Shown: piece after piece, positions 45,888 through 55,053 of the stretch
Layout: every line of letters starts with the position of its first letter
How positions within the stretch are numbered: the stretch's first letter is position 1
Source: Zea mays
Lineage: Eukaryota; Streptophyta; Magnoliopsida; Poales; Poaceae
Length of the DNA: 64,000 nucleotides
Assembly (NCBI RefSeq): GCF_902167145.1
Contig: NC_050097.1
Location: 232,581,034-232,645,033, forward strand
Reading direction: 5' to 3'
The notes under the pieces: model-generated
Told to the model about the DNA's origin: nothing
Databases searched by the model: none
Seen by the model: only the letters and a program-made list of their open reading frames with translations
Made by a program: the position numbers and the translations under genes

Positions 45888-48800
45888 CTACTTGGTAATG
45901 TTTTTCTCAGGAGCAACTAATGAAGAAGGGCGACTCGAGGAGTCAGGAGCAGCGTTGACATCAGCAACTATGTCATCAGGAACGATCACGCCCGGCCTTC
46001 TCATCAAGATCCACCCCACGCTAATGGCTTTATCCATAGCCTTGTCGCGTTGAGCCTTCAAAGTAGTGGAAGTGTCTTTAGCAACCTTGGTGGCCAGTCG
46101 AGCAGCTTCTAGCTCCTGGACAACTGATCTTTTTAGGCACGCAGATCCTTGATGACAGAATCTTTGCTCGACACCAATTGCCTAAGATGAAGGATTTCAT
46201 CATGCGACTCTTGTAGCTTGTGACGGTGATTATCCAAATCTGCCATGGTAAAATGATGGCTCCTCTCCAAGATAGTCAAAGAATTGTTGGCGTCGCGATA
46301 CAACCTATCAAGGTTATCGTGGGAAGCTGCAAGTGCACGTTTTTCTTCCTACAGACAAGAATCAGCTCTCAAGCATCTAGTAGGCAGAAAAAACACAGCA
46401 GAGAAAGTCAAGTAAACTTACTTCATTAGCCACCCTTTCAGAGTCAAGCTGAGCACTGAGAGGGGAATTGAACGAATTGGCATCATCTAAAGAAGCAGAA
46501 ACCCGAGCCAGGTCCATCTGACCTTGAGAATACTTCTCCTCGAGCTCAGAGTACCGCCGGACCATATCTAGCAAGAAACGGTTGAAGAAGGATATTCAGT
46601 AAAAAGCAGATTAATCAAGTAACCAAAGAGGAAACAAAGGCACTAACCAGCATTTGTCATTTCCAAATCAGATATCTGCCTCTGAAGCAGCATCGGATTC
46701 CAATGTGCCAGAGACAGAGCTCTTCCTGGGACAGAGGCACCTTGTGATCTCAGCTGACCAGCCATCTCATCGACCAAAGCCTGATATTGAAAACAACTAA
46801 GTGCAAAGACAGTATTTTGCCTGGAGTATAGCCAGATCGGGAAAAGCCAAATTACCTGAAGATTGGAGAAGAATGAAGGAAACCCCAAATCATGAGAAGC
46901 CAGGTGGTGGCTCGACGAAGGGATATCGACCGGGGCAATTTGAAGAGCATCATCAGGGATCAACTCAACATCACTAGCAGGAATCAGAACTCTAGCGTCA
47001 GGTGCGCTGACCTCTAAGGCGACTTTCTCGTTTAAAGCATGCATTGTTGCCATGCCATCAGAATGTGGAGGAGAAGACCCAACGTGGACATCCATGGAGA
47101 TATGAGAAGGGGAACCCACTTGGACACCCTTGGGGTCTGGGTCGCAGCCCGCACTGCCCATCGGAGCCGGATCACCACCGGCAACACCCTCGGGGCTGGG
47201 TTGCAGCTCGCACTACCCACTCGAGCTGGATCATTACCGGTAACACCCTCGGGGCTGGGTAAATGCTTGCACCATCCTTGGGGACCGGGTTCTCTGCAAC
47301 AGCCACCTCTAAGGCTGAAGAATTCTCAGTTACCTCCATGGGAATTGAGCAACCTTGACCAGCTTCTTGGCTCCGAGGACCGCACTCCAAGGTCGACGAG
47401 GCACAAGACGCTACTTGGGATAACGACAATCCCACATCTAGAATGTCAGAGCAAACGTCCATCATACCACCATCTATTGGCTCGGACAGCAGATCTTCAG
47501 GAACCACATCCTCGAGAGCCTGATCAAAATTTGTTATGGACAACTCTTTCAGACCAACGAGAGCAGACAAAGCTGGAGAAGGAATATCACTACTCTCCCC
47601 ACCGACTAGGTAGCGCCGACTGTTCTTCCGAATTAAGGGGATTTCCTCCTCTTCTTCCTCATCCTCGTCAACAATACGAACAACACACCCATTGGGATCA
47701 GCATCGTCAAGGTCACACCCATTGGGGTCAGCATCAGCAAGGTCACACCCATTGGGGTCAGCATTAGCAGGGTCACACCCATTGGGGTCAGCTCCAGTAA
47801 AAAGTTTCACTGGTACTTCTTCAGCAGCAGGAGCAGAAGGGCTAGCATCCTGGTCCAAACACGACACTCGCCGAAGCCGCCTCTTTTTCTTCTTCTTCCC
47901 CTCGGCAGAAGCAATTGGATGATTGGCCGGGCGAAGGCGCTTTGGGCGAGTACTATCAGATTTTTGAGCATTCAAGGTTTTTCCAGGTTCTCGGATAGTT
48001 GCAACAGCTATGGTTTCAGCAGGGACCGAGTCAGAAGAATCCTCAGCCAACATGTCCAGCATAGCACTTATCTCTGCATCACTTGGGCTTATAGGCATCT
48101 CAAAGTGAACTTGCCTCTCATCATTGGGAAGATCACCAAGTGAAGCAACCAGAGACTCAACTTCTTCGGGAGAGGGTCACACTCTAAGACCCAAACCACT
48201 ACCACTAGCAGGAGGATTGGACACAAAATCGAAAAAAGACTTGGAAGGTGGTAGATTCCAGGCAGAATATGCAACAGGAGCACTAATATTTGACACTTTG
48301 CCTCTAAGAATCATCTCTAGTCGGCTTACCAAATCCACAGCAGGAATCCTCTTGTTGGTAACCCGGGTTGAATCAGTGACACCACTATACAAATAAGCTA
48401 GGTACGCTCTATCCTTCAGTGGCTGAATATTCTTAAAAACAAAGTCTGCAACTACAGCTTCAGCAGTCAGACCTCTCTCCTTCAACAAACCAATTTCGGC
48501 AAGCAGAACCCTGGCCTCTGTTATCTCCAAGTCTGTGGGGGATTCAATCCAACTTGGAGCACGAACATCTGGTTGTCTCCCTGACCGAGGGGGGAGGGAC
48601 TTGCCATGATTTTCTACAATAAACCACTCCAAGCGCCATCCTTTGATGCTATCCTTCAGTGGGATGTCAATGTATTCTGTCTTCCTCCCACGACACATTT
48701 CCAAACTCGCACCACCCACAAGCTGGTGCTGCCCCCGGCCATCCCAGGACGACAATGATATAAGTATTTCCACAAACCAAAGTGAGGAAGAATTCCAAGG

Positions 48801-49168
48801 TAGGCTTCGCACAAATGAACAAAGACAGAAACTTGTAGAATAGAGTTGGGATTCAGATGAGTCAGATTCATATGGTAAAAATCAAGGAGGTCGTGAAAGA
48901 AAGGAGAAATAGGAAGAGCAAGGCCGCGGATAAGAAAAGGAATGTAAACAACGGACTCGTGGGTATCCTCTGTTGGGATAGTAACCCCACGACAGATACG
49001 CCAAGAGCAAAGCTCCTTCGGAGGAAGAACTCCGACAGAGACAAGATGGAGAAGGTCCGACTCGGAAACAACAGACATATGATTACCTGCGAAAGGCAAT
49101 TGGCTGTTGGGATCGATGGGAGGAATAATCGCATCGGCGGAATTCTGACTCTTCTGCTTGGGCGCCAT
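45888..49168 (-). pseudogene. Element E antisense gene 1: Transposase_28-like protein with introns
   Basis: It reads leftwards from ATG 49166-49168 (MAPKQKSQNSADAIIPP). The N-terminal part (LPISPFFHDLLDFYHM, HLCEAYLGI, FGLWKYLYH) resembles the plant family Pfam calls putative gypsy-type transposon (Transposase_28, PF04195), function unknown. One base is missing in a G run near 48733, then EMCRGRKTEYIDIPLKDS continues; a TGA at 48177-48179 follows. The middle is acidic with a 10-residue repeat (ADPNGCDLAD, four copies, 47690-47800). Three GT-AG introns are visible: 46781-46855, 46568-46647 and 46349-46421; removing each restores a long coiled-coil-like frame (NLQ/ALVDEM, TNA/DMVRRY, ANE/EEKRAL). 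One more 1-base shift near 46137 precedes the stop at 45888-45890. Such aORFs are known in Tat elements; their role is unknown. Confidence 0.75.
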
Positions 49169-49350
49169 CTCAATCTCGTCGGCGAACTGAGCGGAAGCGA
49201 GATCAAAGGGAAACAGAGGAGGTCTGGAAGCAAAAAGTAAGGCTAGGGCTCAGAATGCAGAGGCGTGCGACGGCGTGGTACAAATGGGGTTTTCCCGGGT
49301 CAGGCACCATTTCTAAAAAAAAGTGCCCAGTCATCACACGGCGATTATTT

Positions 49351-49575
49351 CTAAAACGCCGACGTGGCTCGATGTAACTCAGTGGTTATCTCTAAAACGC
49401 TGACGTCACCAGTCCTCACTCGGTCGTTATTTCTAAAACACTGACGTGGCTCGATATAACTTGGTTGTTACTTCTAAAACGCTGACGTCACCAGTAATCA
49501 CTCGGCCGTTATTTCCAAAACGCTGATGTGGCTCAAAAGGACTCGACTGTTACCTCTAAAACGCCGGCGTCGCCA
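49351..49575 (-). promoter_or_regulatory. Tandem ACGT-core repeats upstream of antisense gene 1
   Basis: Six units about 41 bp apart (starts near 49351, 49392, 49433, 49473, 49514, 49556), each with CTAAAACGC followed by an alternating motif: GACGTGGC (49361, 49443) or TGACGTCACC (49401, 49483); the last two units are decayed (TGATGTGGC, CGGCGTCGCC). TGACGTCA and ACGTGGC are known plant bZIP-factor binding cores. They lie 180-400 bp upstream of the ATG at 49168. The regulatory role is inferred. Confidence 0.55.
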
Positions 49576-49995
49576 AAAACCATCCGGCTGTTACCTCTGA
49601 AGATACTAACAGTAAATTAGCCGTTTTTTCTCTACGAATATGCAGGCCGAATTAAAATGCGGCACAACAATTGCAAGTCGTTACTCAAGCACTACCTCTG
49701 AGAACAACAGCTACATTAAGCACAAATACAATCGATCGACTGACTGCAAAAGGAATGGCAGAAAAGCAAGAAATGCACACAGAACAAGCTGAAGTTTTCT
49801 TCATTATATAAGGAGGGGAAGTATTTCCACAAACTTAAAAACCAACTCATTATGAGTTGGTCTTCTTCCCACTGTTCGATACATTACACTACTACATTAC
49901 ATTTCACTACGCTATATTACTAACTACTACTACATTATTCTACAAATACTACTTCTACTACTATTTATCTATACTAACATCTAAGCCAGTGGTGC

Positions 49996-50388
49996 CTAGC
50001 CACTGGCCTTGCCGCTGCTGCCGCTGCCCTTGTCGTCGCCCTTGCCGCCGTCGCCATCGCCGTCGCCCCCGTCGTCGTCGTTACCCTCGGACGAGTCAGA
50101 GGTGTTCTCCTCGTCCGAGGAGACCTCCGACTCATCCGAGCCCTCGAGCCCGGAGCGCTCGATGGCCTGGATGTATGTCCACACCTCGGCGGCGATCCCC
50201 TGGGAATCGTCCGAGTCATCGGACGATACCGGGGGAGAGGCATGGACTGGTGATCCCTCGGACTCAGAGGAGAACTCTTCCTCCGAGTACTCGGAATCGC
50301 CGAAGTCCTCCAAGGGAGGAGTCGGCTCGCGCTTCTGCTTGTCACCGGAATGGTGCGAGGAGCTTCCGCCTTTCTTACTCTTGCCCAT
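49996..50388 (-). CDS. Element E antisense ORF 2: acidic Ser/Asp/Gly-rich protein
   Basis: 130 residues, MGKSKKGGSSSHHSGDKQ, then an acidic serine-rich body (EDFGDSEYSEEEFSSESEG), a short helix-like part (AAEVWTYIQAIERSG), then an Asp/Gly-rich tail. It is low in complexity, and I recognise no domain. A TATA box lies 80 bp upstream of the ATG with a pyrimidine-rich leader between, so it looks like a promoter-driven gene rather than a chance frame. Overlapping frames on the other strand come from the same biased composition. It is intact, unlike the sense genes of E. Confidence 0.6.
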   Translation of the reverse strand: MGKSKKGGSSSHHSGDKQKREPTPPLEDFGDSEYSEEEFSSESEGSPVHASPPVSSDDSDDSQGIAAEVWTYIQAIERSGLEGSDESEVSSDEENTSDSSEGNDDDGGDGDGDGGKGDDKGSGSSGKASG

Positions 50389-50467
50389 GGTGGAGTAGAA
50401 GAGAAGAGAAGAGAGTAAGCAACAAGCGGCAGAGAGATGTGTGAAGACACCAGTGAAACAAGCGCTC

Positions 50468-50475
50468 TATTTATA
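50468..50475 (-). promoter_or_regulatory. TATA box of antisense ORF 2
   Basis: On the minus strand CTATAAATAG, a strong plant TATA box, about 80 bp before the ATG at 50388, with a CT-rich leader (TCTCTTCTCTTCTCTTC) between. Confidence 0.6.
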
Positions 50476-50479
50476 GAAT

Positions 50480-51587
50480 AAGAAGGCAACCGCTCATCTC
50501 CTACCACGGTCACTGAACAGTCGCAAATATTCAATAAGCAATTCAAATCGTCTGGAAACACGTCAGGAGGCTGGCGCCATTCCACGTAACACGACGCCCA
50601 TTGGGACTCAATTCAACTGCTTGGACGATATGATTACATCCGCGGTCACGTCAAGTTACTACTCAGGGGCAGTTTGCTAAACGCTCAGCGCACCAAGTCG
50701 TCCCTTGCCCACACCCATTGGGGGGACGTCCAGGAATTTTCAATAGATTTTCCCAAGCAGTCACATCCACACAGTATACGCAATGAATGTATCAAGACAG
50801 AAGAAAGATATCGATGGAGATCGGAGGAAAGCCAAAAATAGATGATGAAGTACAAGTCTAATCAACAGGAGCATTGAAGCACAAAGCAAAATAAAGACCA
50901 ACCAAGAGCCATCTACCGGATGTCCAATCTGTCGCAGATCAAATAAATTTCATACCTAACAGGACAGGGGCATATCGCATGCGTGATCTCAAAGGCAAAA
51001 CTATATGATGACCTCTAAAGCATAAAGACGACGATATAATGCTGATTTCTATGGCATTCGACGAAGATGAAAAGATGATTTCTAAAACAGCATGAGATGA
51101 AGACCTTTGAGTGTATTATTTTCAGTAATCCACTCAAAGCTCGGGGGCTACACCCAATGGATCATCAACCCTAAAAGACATAATGCTGATTTCTAAAGCA
51201 TGAGATGAAAATAAAACAATGCTGACTTCTAAAGCATGAGTTGAAGATAAAAATGATTCCTGAAAAGACTTGAGATGAAGACCTTCGAGTGGATTATTTT
51301 CAGTAATCCACTCGAAGCTCGGGGGCTACACCCAATGAATCCTGAATTCTAGAGAGCAAAATGCTGATCTCCAAAGCATAAACCCGAGACAGAGCACCGA
51401 TTTCTGAGGAATAAAGCGAAGACCGATGAATAACAGCAGAAGAAAACAACAGAAGATCGTTTTTACCGAGTCACTTAGAGTTCAGAAGCAACGGCTCGAC
51501 AGACCTATTTTCAAGGCATTCCTTATCAAAATAAAAAACCGCAAGCTGGACCTAGAATCTTTGGTCGGTTATTCCAAAATCAACCCA
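50480..51587 (+). other. Element E 3' region with diverged repeats, noncoding
   Basis: No supported gene. It contains diverged copies of a roughly 175-bp unit with phrases such as GATTTCTAAAGCATGAGATG, and two copies of a hairpin (51107-51141 and 51283-51317) followed by AGCTCGGGGGCTACACCCAA. The region lies upstream of the PPT and of the antisense ORF 2 promoter. Confidence 0.65.
51107..51317 (+). repeat. Duplicated hairpin near E 3' end
   Basis: Copy 2 (51284-51316) has a perfect 13-bp stem, TTCGAGTGGATTA and TAATCCACTCGAA, with loop TTTTCAG. Copy 1 (51107-51141) has the same loop and a stem with one mismatch. One stem pair changes on both sides between copies (T-A in copy 1, C-G in copy 2). 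Confidence 0.8.
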
Positions 51588-51600
51588 AAGATTGGGGGCT
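51588..51600 (+). other. Element E polypurine tract
   Basis: AAAGATTGGGGGCT, ending right before the 3' LTR start TGTGGGGG. It is only partly purine but correctly placed. Confidence 0.6.
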
Positions 51601-52225
51601 TGTGGGGGACAGATATCCCTCGGGTCCACTAGAAGGCTAAAAGACCTCGCGAAAGACCTTGGGCCTAATATTTCGCAAGGTCATCCCTTCGTGGGCCTGG
51701 GGAGGGACGTCTAGTGAAGTGGATTGACACAAGATTGGATCAACGCAAGCCCAGACAGCCCGATGAATTTGAGCAATGGCCGTAGTAGTGATACGACCTT
51801 CCCGAACAGTGTCCTCATACATCGGAACTGAATGGAGATAGGTCGGCGGAATTATAGGAAGATAGGCTCAGTCGGTTCACTATTACTTGGGCTCACGTTG
51901 TTATCATATCCGCATGTAACGCCCCACGGTCAAGTATATAAGGCCTAGGGGGCACCCCCTCCAATGACATCTCACTCCTTAGCCATTTACTCAACTCTCT
52001 AGTATCCTCCATACTAGAGAACTCTCTTGTAACCTACCACACAAAAGATCCACACCAGGTCGTAGGGTATTACGCATCTCAAAACGGCTCGAACCTATAC
52101 AAGATCGTCTACTGCTTCTCGTGCATCTGGCACGAACCATCGAGCTACAGTTGGTAACACCGTCCTACTCTAAAAGCACCTTGAGGGGCAACCCCGGGTG
52201 CGCGGTCGGACCCAAAACACCGACA
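51601..52225 (+). repeat. Element E 3' LTR
   Basis: 625 bp, TGTGGGGGACAG...ACACCGACA, then TSD GTGCT (52226-52230) and the rest of A's LTR. Confidence 0.92.
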
Positions 52226-52230
52226 GTGCT

Positions 52231-52341
52231 TTTATCTAATGATTTACTTTATATATGATTATTCCCATGATATAATGAGTATATGGCAAATCATTTAACG
52301 AAATCAACTCTTTTCATATGTTTTACAATTTGGGTATTACA
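52231..52341 (-). repeat. Element A 5' LTR, remaining part
   Basis: Continues from 29529 across the E insertion (TTTATCTAATGATTTAC...GGGTATTACA) and matches 374-488. It completes an LTR of about 3283 bp. Confidence 0.88.
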
Positions 52342-53047
52342 CCAGTGAGGCCACAAAAAGTTATGACAACTAGTTGTTGTTATACTGGAGGCCCCGTGCG
52401 CCAGCTGTGCACACTGGACTGGTCCCTTGTGCCAAGGTTGGAAAGATCCTATGGCACACCATACTGATACAATGTGCGCCCAAAGACCATTCCCAAAATA
52501 GGCTCTCTGCATAACCAGTTTGGTGGCACATCGGACTGGTTTGGTGCCTCTGTTGGTTGCTGGGGCACAGCAAAACCCTTATTGTGTGTTCGGTCCAGTG
52601 TGCCACTGAACTTGTCCGGTAAACACAGAGACCAAAAATTCTTGTACGTTTGTTTTTCAGTTTTAGTTTCCACTCAAACTTTTTGTGGGCTATTTTGAGA
52701 TACCTAGCACTAGGTTTATGCAAGTTTATGCTGCACAACTACACTAGTCATGCCTAGGCCAAGTTACTCATCGAGAACCCCACTTTATATTATGGCTAGA
52801 ATAAAATAAAAAGGCCCAAACTCTATACTTAGTGTCGGACAACTCCTTTAACACTTAGAACTAGCGTCCTTAACCTTCTAAGTATTGTTCCTTGGTCATC
52901 TCCTCGATTTCCATCGTTGGGGGTGCTCTCACTTGTTGAAGCCCAATTTCCTGCAATGTGATCTAACTTATTGTATAGCTGCAAAATACAAGTTAATCTT
53001 GTGTTGTCATTAATCATCAAAACCATCCAGGGGCCTTGATGCTTTCA
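52342..53047 (-). repeat. Element G: decayed copia LTR, partial
   Basis: On the minus strand it starts TGAAAGCATCAAGGCCCC at 53047 after a PPT-like run (AAAAGGGAGATAT). Near 52390-52620 it has remnants of the CCGGACTGGTCC type (GCACACTGGACTGGTCC, AACTTGTCCGGT). It looks like an old relative of the LTRs of C and H. A inserted into it at 52342, so its other part would lie left of the window. Confidence 0.6.
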
Positions 53048-53480
53048 ATATCTCCCTTTTGGTGATTGATGACAACGTATCTCGAGTGTGTGAGAAAATG
53101 GTTTTGATTTTTGTCAATATTTGAGAAGTGTTAGTGAAATTTCAAATGATTGACAAAGATAAGTCATGTATAAGAGATGTGAAACATAAGAGCATATACA
53201 TGACTTAGAACATGTTCAAAAGATATAAGAATAAGACATGAACAAGTGTAAGACAACAAGTGTATAAAAATGAGTGAAAACATGTAGAACACACAAGTCA
53301 TCAAAAGCATGAGAGGGTAATATAGTATAAAAAACAGGGAGTCATCACAAGAGAAGCACTTAGCTATTGTTGTTTGATTTTTGCTAAAATTGGTTCTGTT
53401 TTGGTCAAGCCATGTTGACATAGTCATATATATGCTTCCTGAATTCAAATTAGCTTAGCTTCGACATATGTATACCAAAC
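53048..53480 (-). other. Element G 3' internal remnant
   Basis: AT-rich sequence adjoining the PPT-like run at 53048-53061 (on the plus strand ATATCTCCCTTTTGGTGATTGATGAC). The phrase recalls the 3' UTR of copia elements. A 94-codon minus frame (53164-53448) is hydrophobic low-complexity and not credible as a gene. Confidence 0.45.
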
Positions 53481-54056
53481 TCTCTTAGCGTGCCAAGGTG
53501 TTACGATAGAATCAATGGTGAAAGTTGGTCTGTTACTAAACTTGCAAACTTTTTTTGTTAAATATAGAAAGTAGCTCTCATATTCCCGCCACCAAGACGT
53601 ATGGTGCCGAAACGTATCTGTTATCTTTTTGTATCATTGTTTTGTGATAGTTTTAAATTTCTATGGCAAAGTACGGGTATAAATCTTTTAATAGGTATGT
53701 AAACCTTCTTAATCTTTAAAATATGCTAACAAGAATATAAATGACAATTGATACTTCTGTAGTTAAACATTTAGTTCGTACAGAATCATGGCAACCTGAC
53801 TTGGTATTTGCAAACCATTTGTTTCTTGTCCTATTTGCTTTGCGCAACGTGAACTAAACTTGGGCATGCATATTTCTTTAGGTATTCTTATGGTGGCAAG
53901 CCACTGTTGGCTACGAGAAAATTACAGGATCCTGGCACCTGTAGGCAGTAGGCTAGCTATGTGGTTCACCACGACAATATGAGCTGCAATTGATGTCTCC
54001 TTTATCATACTTTCTCCATGAAGCTAGAGATGGCTCCTCAAATTATGTACCTAGTA
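53481..54056. other. Unassigned intergenic DNA
   Basis: No ORF, repeat or element signature I can support. It is moderately AT-rich and could be genuine low-copy sequence or very old transposon debris. Confidence 0.4.
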
Positions 54057-54326
54057 GAGTGGCGGCCCTGAGGGAGGGGCAGAGGGGTCGTCGCCCCGGG
54101 CCCTCAATTATATAGGCGCCGAACCTAGTTATACATTCAGTAATTAGACTATCAAACACATAGCTTATTAGTGAAATGTCGAATAATTAGCAGTCACAAA
54201 GCTCACAACCCGGTCGTATTTAAACATGTTAAAAGAACTTTTAACATAATACTGTAATATATATCTTTTTATTTATTTGTTGCTTGGTATAAATATTTTT
54301 AGATGTGCCTTGAGTTTATTTATTGG

Positions 54327-54981
54327 TGTTGACGCTTTTTCGGAGCGCCAAATACTCAAGAAGAACCAGCGGTGGTGCTCTCTGGTCAGGCGCGGACAGT
54401 CCGCGGCCTGGGGCCGGACGGTCCGCGACCTGGCGCAGGGGCTAGGGTTTCCTGCCTGACGGCCGGACGGTCCGCGCCCTGGGGCCGGACGGTCCGCGCG
54501 TGCGCAGGGGCGGCGGAAGATCGCCGGCGGCGCCTGGATCTCGCTCCCGGGAGGGACCCCGTCGGGGAGGAGAGATCCAAGGGGTTGTCTAGGCTCGGGC
54601 CGGCCGACCTAGACTCCTCTAATCGGCATAGAGTCGAAGAGAGGCGAAGAATTTGGGGATCGAGAGGCTAAACTAGAACTAGACTAGAACTACTCCTAAT
54701 TGTACAGGAAATAAATGCGAATAGAAGTTGTATTGATTCGATTGATAATTACAAATCGGCCGTAGACCTCTCTTTATATAGAGGAGGGGGGCTGGACCCT
54801 TTACACCACTGGATTCCGGGTTAATTCCACAAATCTAGCCAACAAACATAGCACAAAACTCGGAACCCTAAACTGCTCTGCGCATGCGCGGACCGTCCGG
54901 CCCACAGGCGCGGACTGTCCGGACCGCGGACCGTCCGGCCTCAGGGCCGGACCGTCCGGCCGCTCAATATGGTGCTCAACA
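54327..54981 (-). repeat. Element F 3' LTR (left copy)
   Basis: Plus-strand reading TGTTGACGCTTTTTCGG...GGTGCTCAACA; both ends read TGTTGA on their own strand. It has eight GGAC-N-GTCC palindromes: four at 54393-54500 and four at 54889-54962. The minus-strand TATA box is TATATAAAGA (54771-54780). Confidence 0.92.
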
Positions 54982-54993
54982 TATGCCCCCCTG
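54982..54993 (-). other. Element F polypurine tract
   Basis: Minus strand GCAGGGGGGCATA next to the 3' LTR start. It fixes the orientation together with pol. Confidence 0.7.
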
Positions 54994-55053
54994 CATTTTG
55001 GTGGAGCTGAGCAAACCAAAAGCAACTAACTCGATGTGATTACATCGGTTCTC

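Larger units (their letters stand above)
29530..52225 (+). mobile_element. Element E: Tat-lineage Ty3-gypsy (cinful/zeon/RIRE2-like) with antisense genes
   Basis: Paired LTRs (29530-30153 and 51601-52225) with a perfect TSD GTGCT at 29525-29529 and 52226-52230. Without the inserted H, the element is about 13.75 kb. The order is gag, protease, RT, RNase H, second RNase H, integrase, then 6.4 kb before the 3' LTR carrying minus-strand genes, a layout known for Tat elements. LTRs differ at about 21 of 624 sites (about 3.3%). Gag-pol carries many nonsense codons, mostly C-to-T type, so it is inactive. The family name is from memory of LTR length and PBS, not from a search. Confidence 0.88.
1..52341 (-). 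mobile_element. Element A: Tekay-like Ty3-gypsy chromovirus, decayed, host of nested insertions
   Basis: The outermost element recognised. Its 3' LTR runs off the left window edge (1-488), its pol remnant is at 527-2568, its PBS at 26341-26352, and its 5' LTR at 26357-29529 plus 52231-52341. The first 488 bases match 29156-29529 joined to 52231-52341, which proves the pair; about 24 differences in roughly 480 bases (about 5%) make it the oldest datable element here. The LTR is about 3.28 kb, fitting the Tekay/Del chromovirus clade, as does the chromodomain. C, D and E are inserted in it (and B and H inside those). Gag, protease and most of the RT domain are gone. The right end (52341) abuts a decayed copia LTR; the left TSD is outside the window. 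Confidence 0.85.

Noticed and set aside
47039..47767. Plus-strand 242-codon frame opposite the antisense gene
   Set aside because: It is a mirror of the repetitive acidic region of the minus-strand gene; His/Gly/Pro-rich nonsense, no start context, and the minus frame has splice sites and family similarity.
53164..53448. 94-codon hydrophobic minus frame
   Set aside because: Low-complexity AT-rich translation in the 3' UTR of decayed element G; no supporting feature.
53481..54056. Host gene exon
   Set aside because: No open frame with plausible splice sites or protein similarity could be found in this interval.
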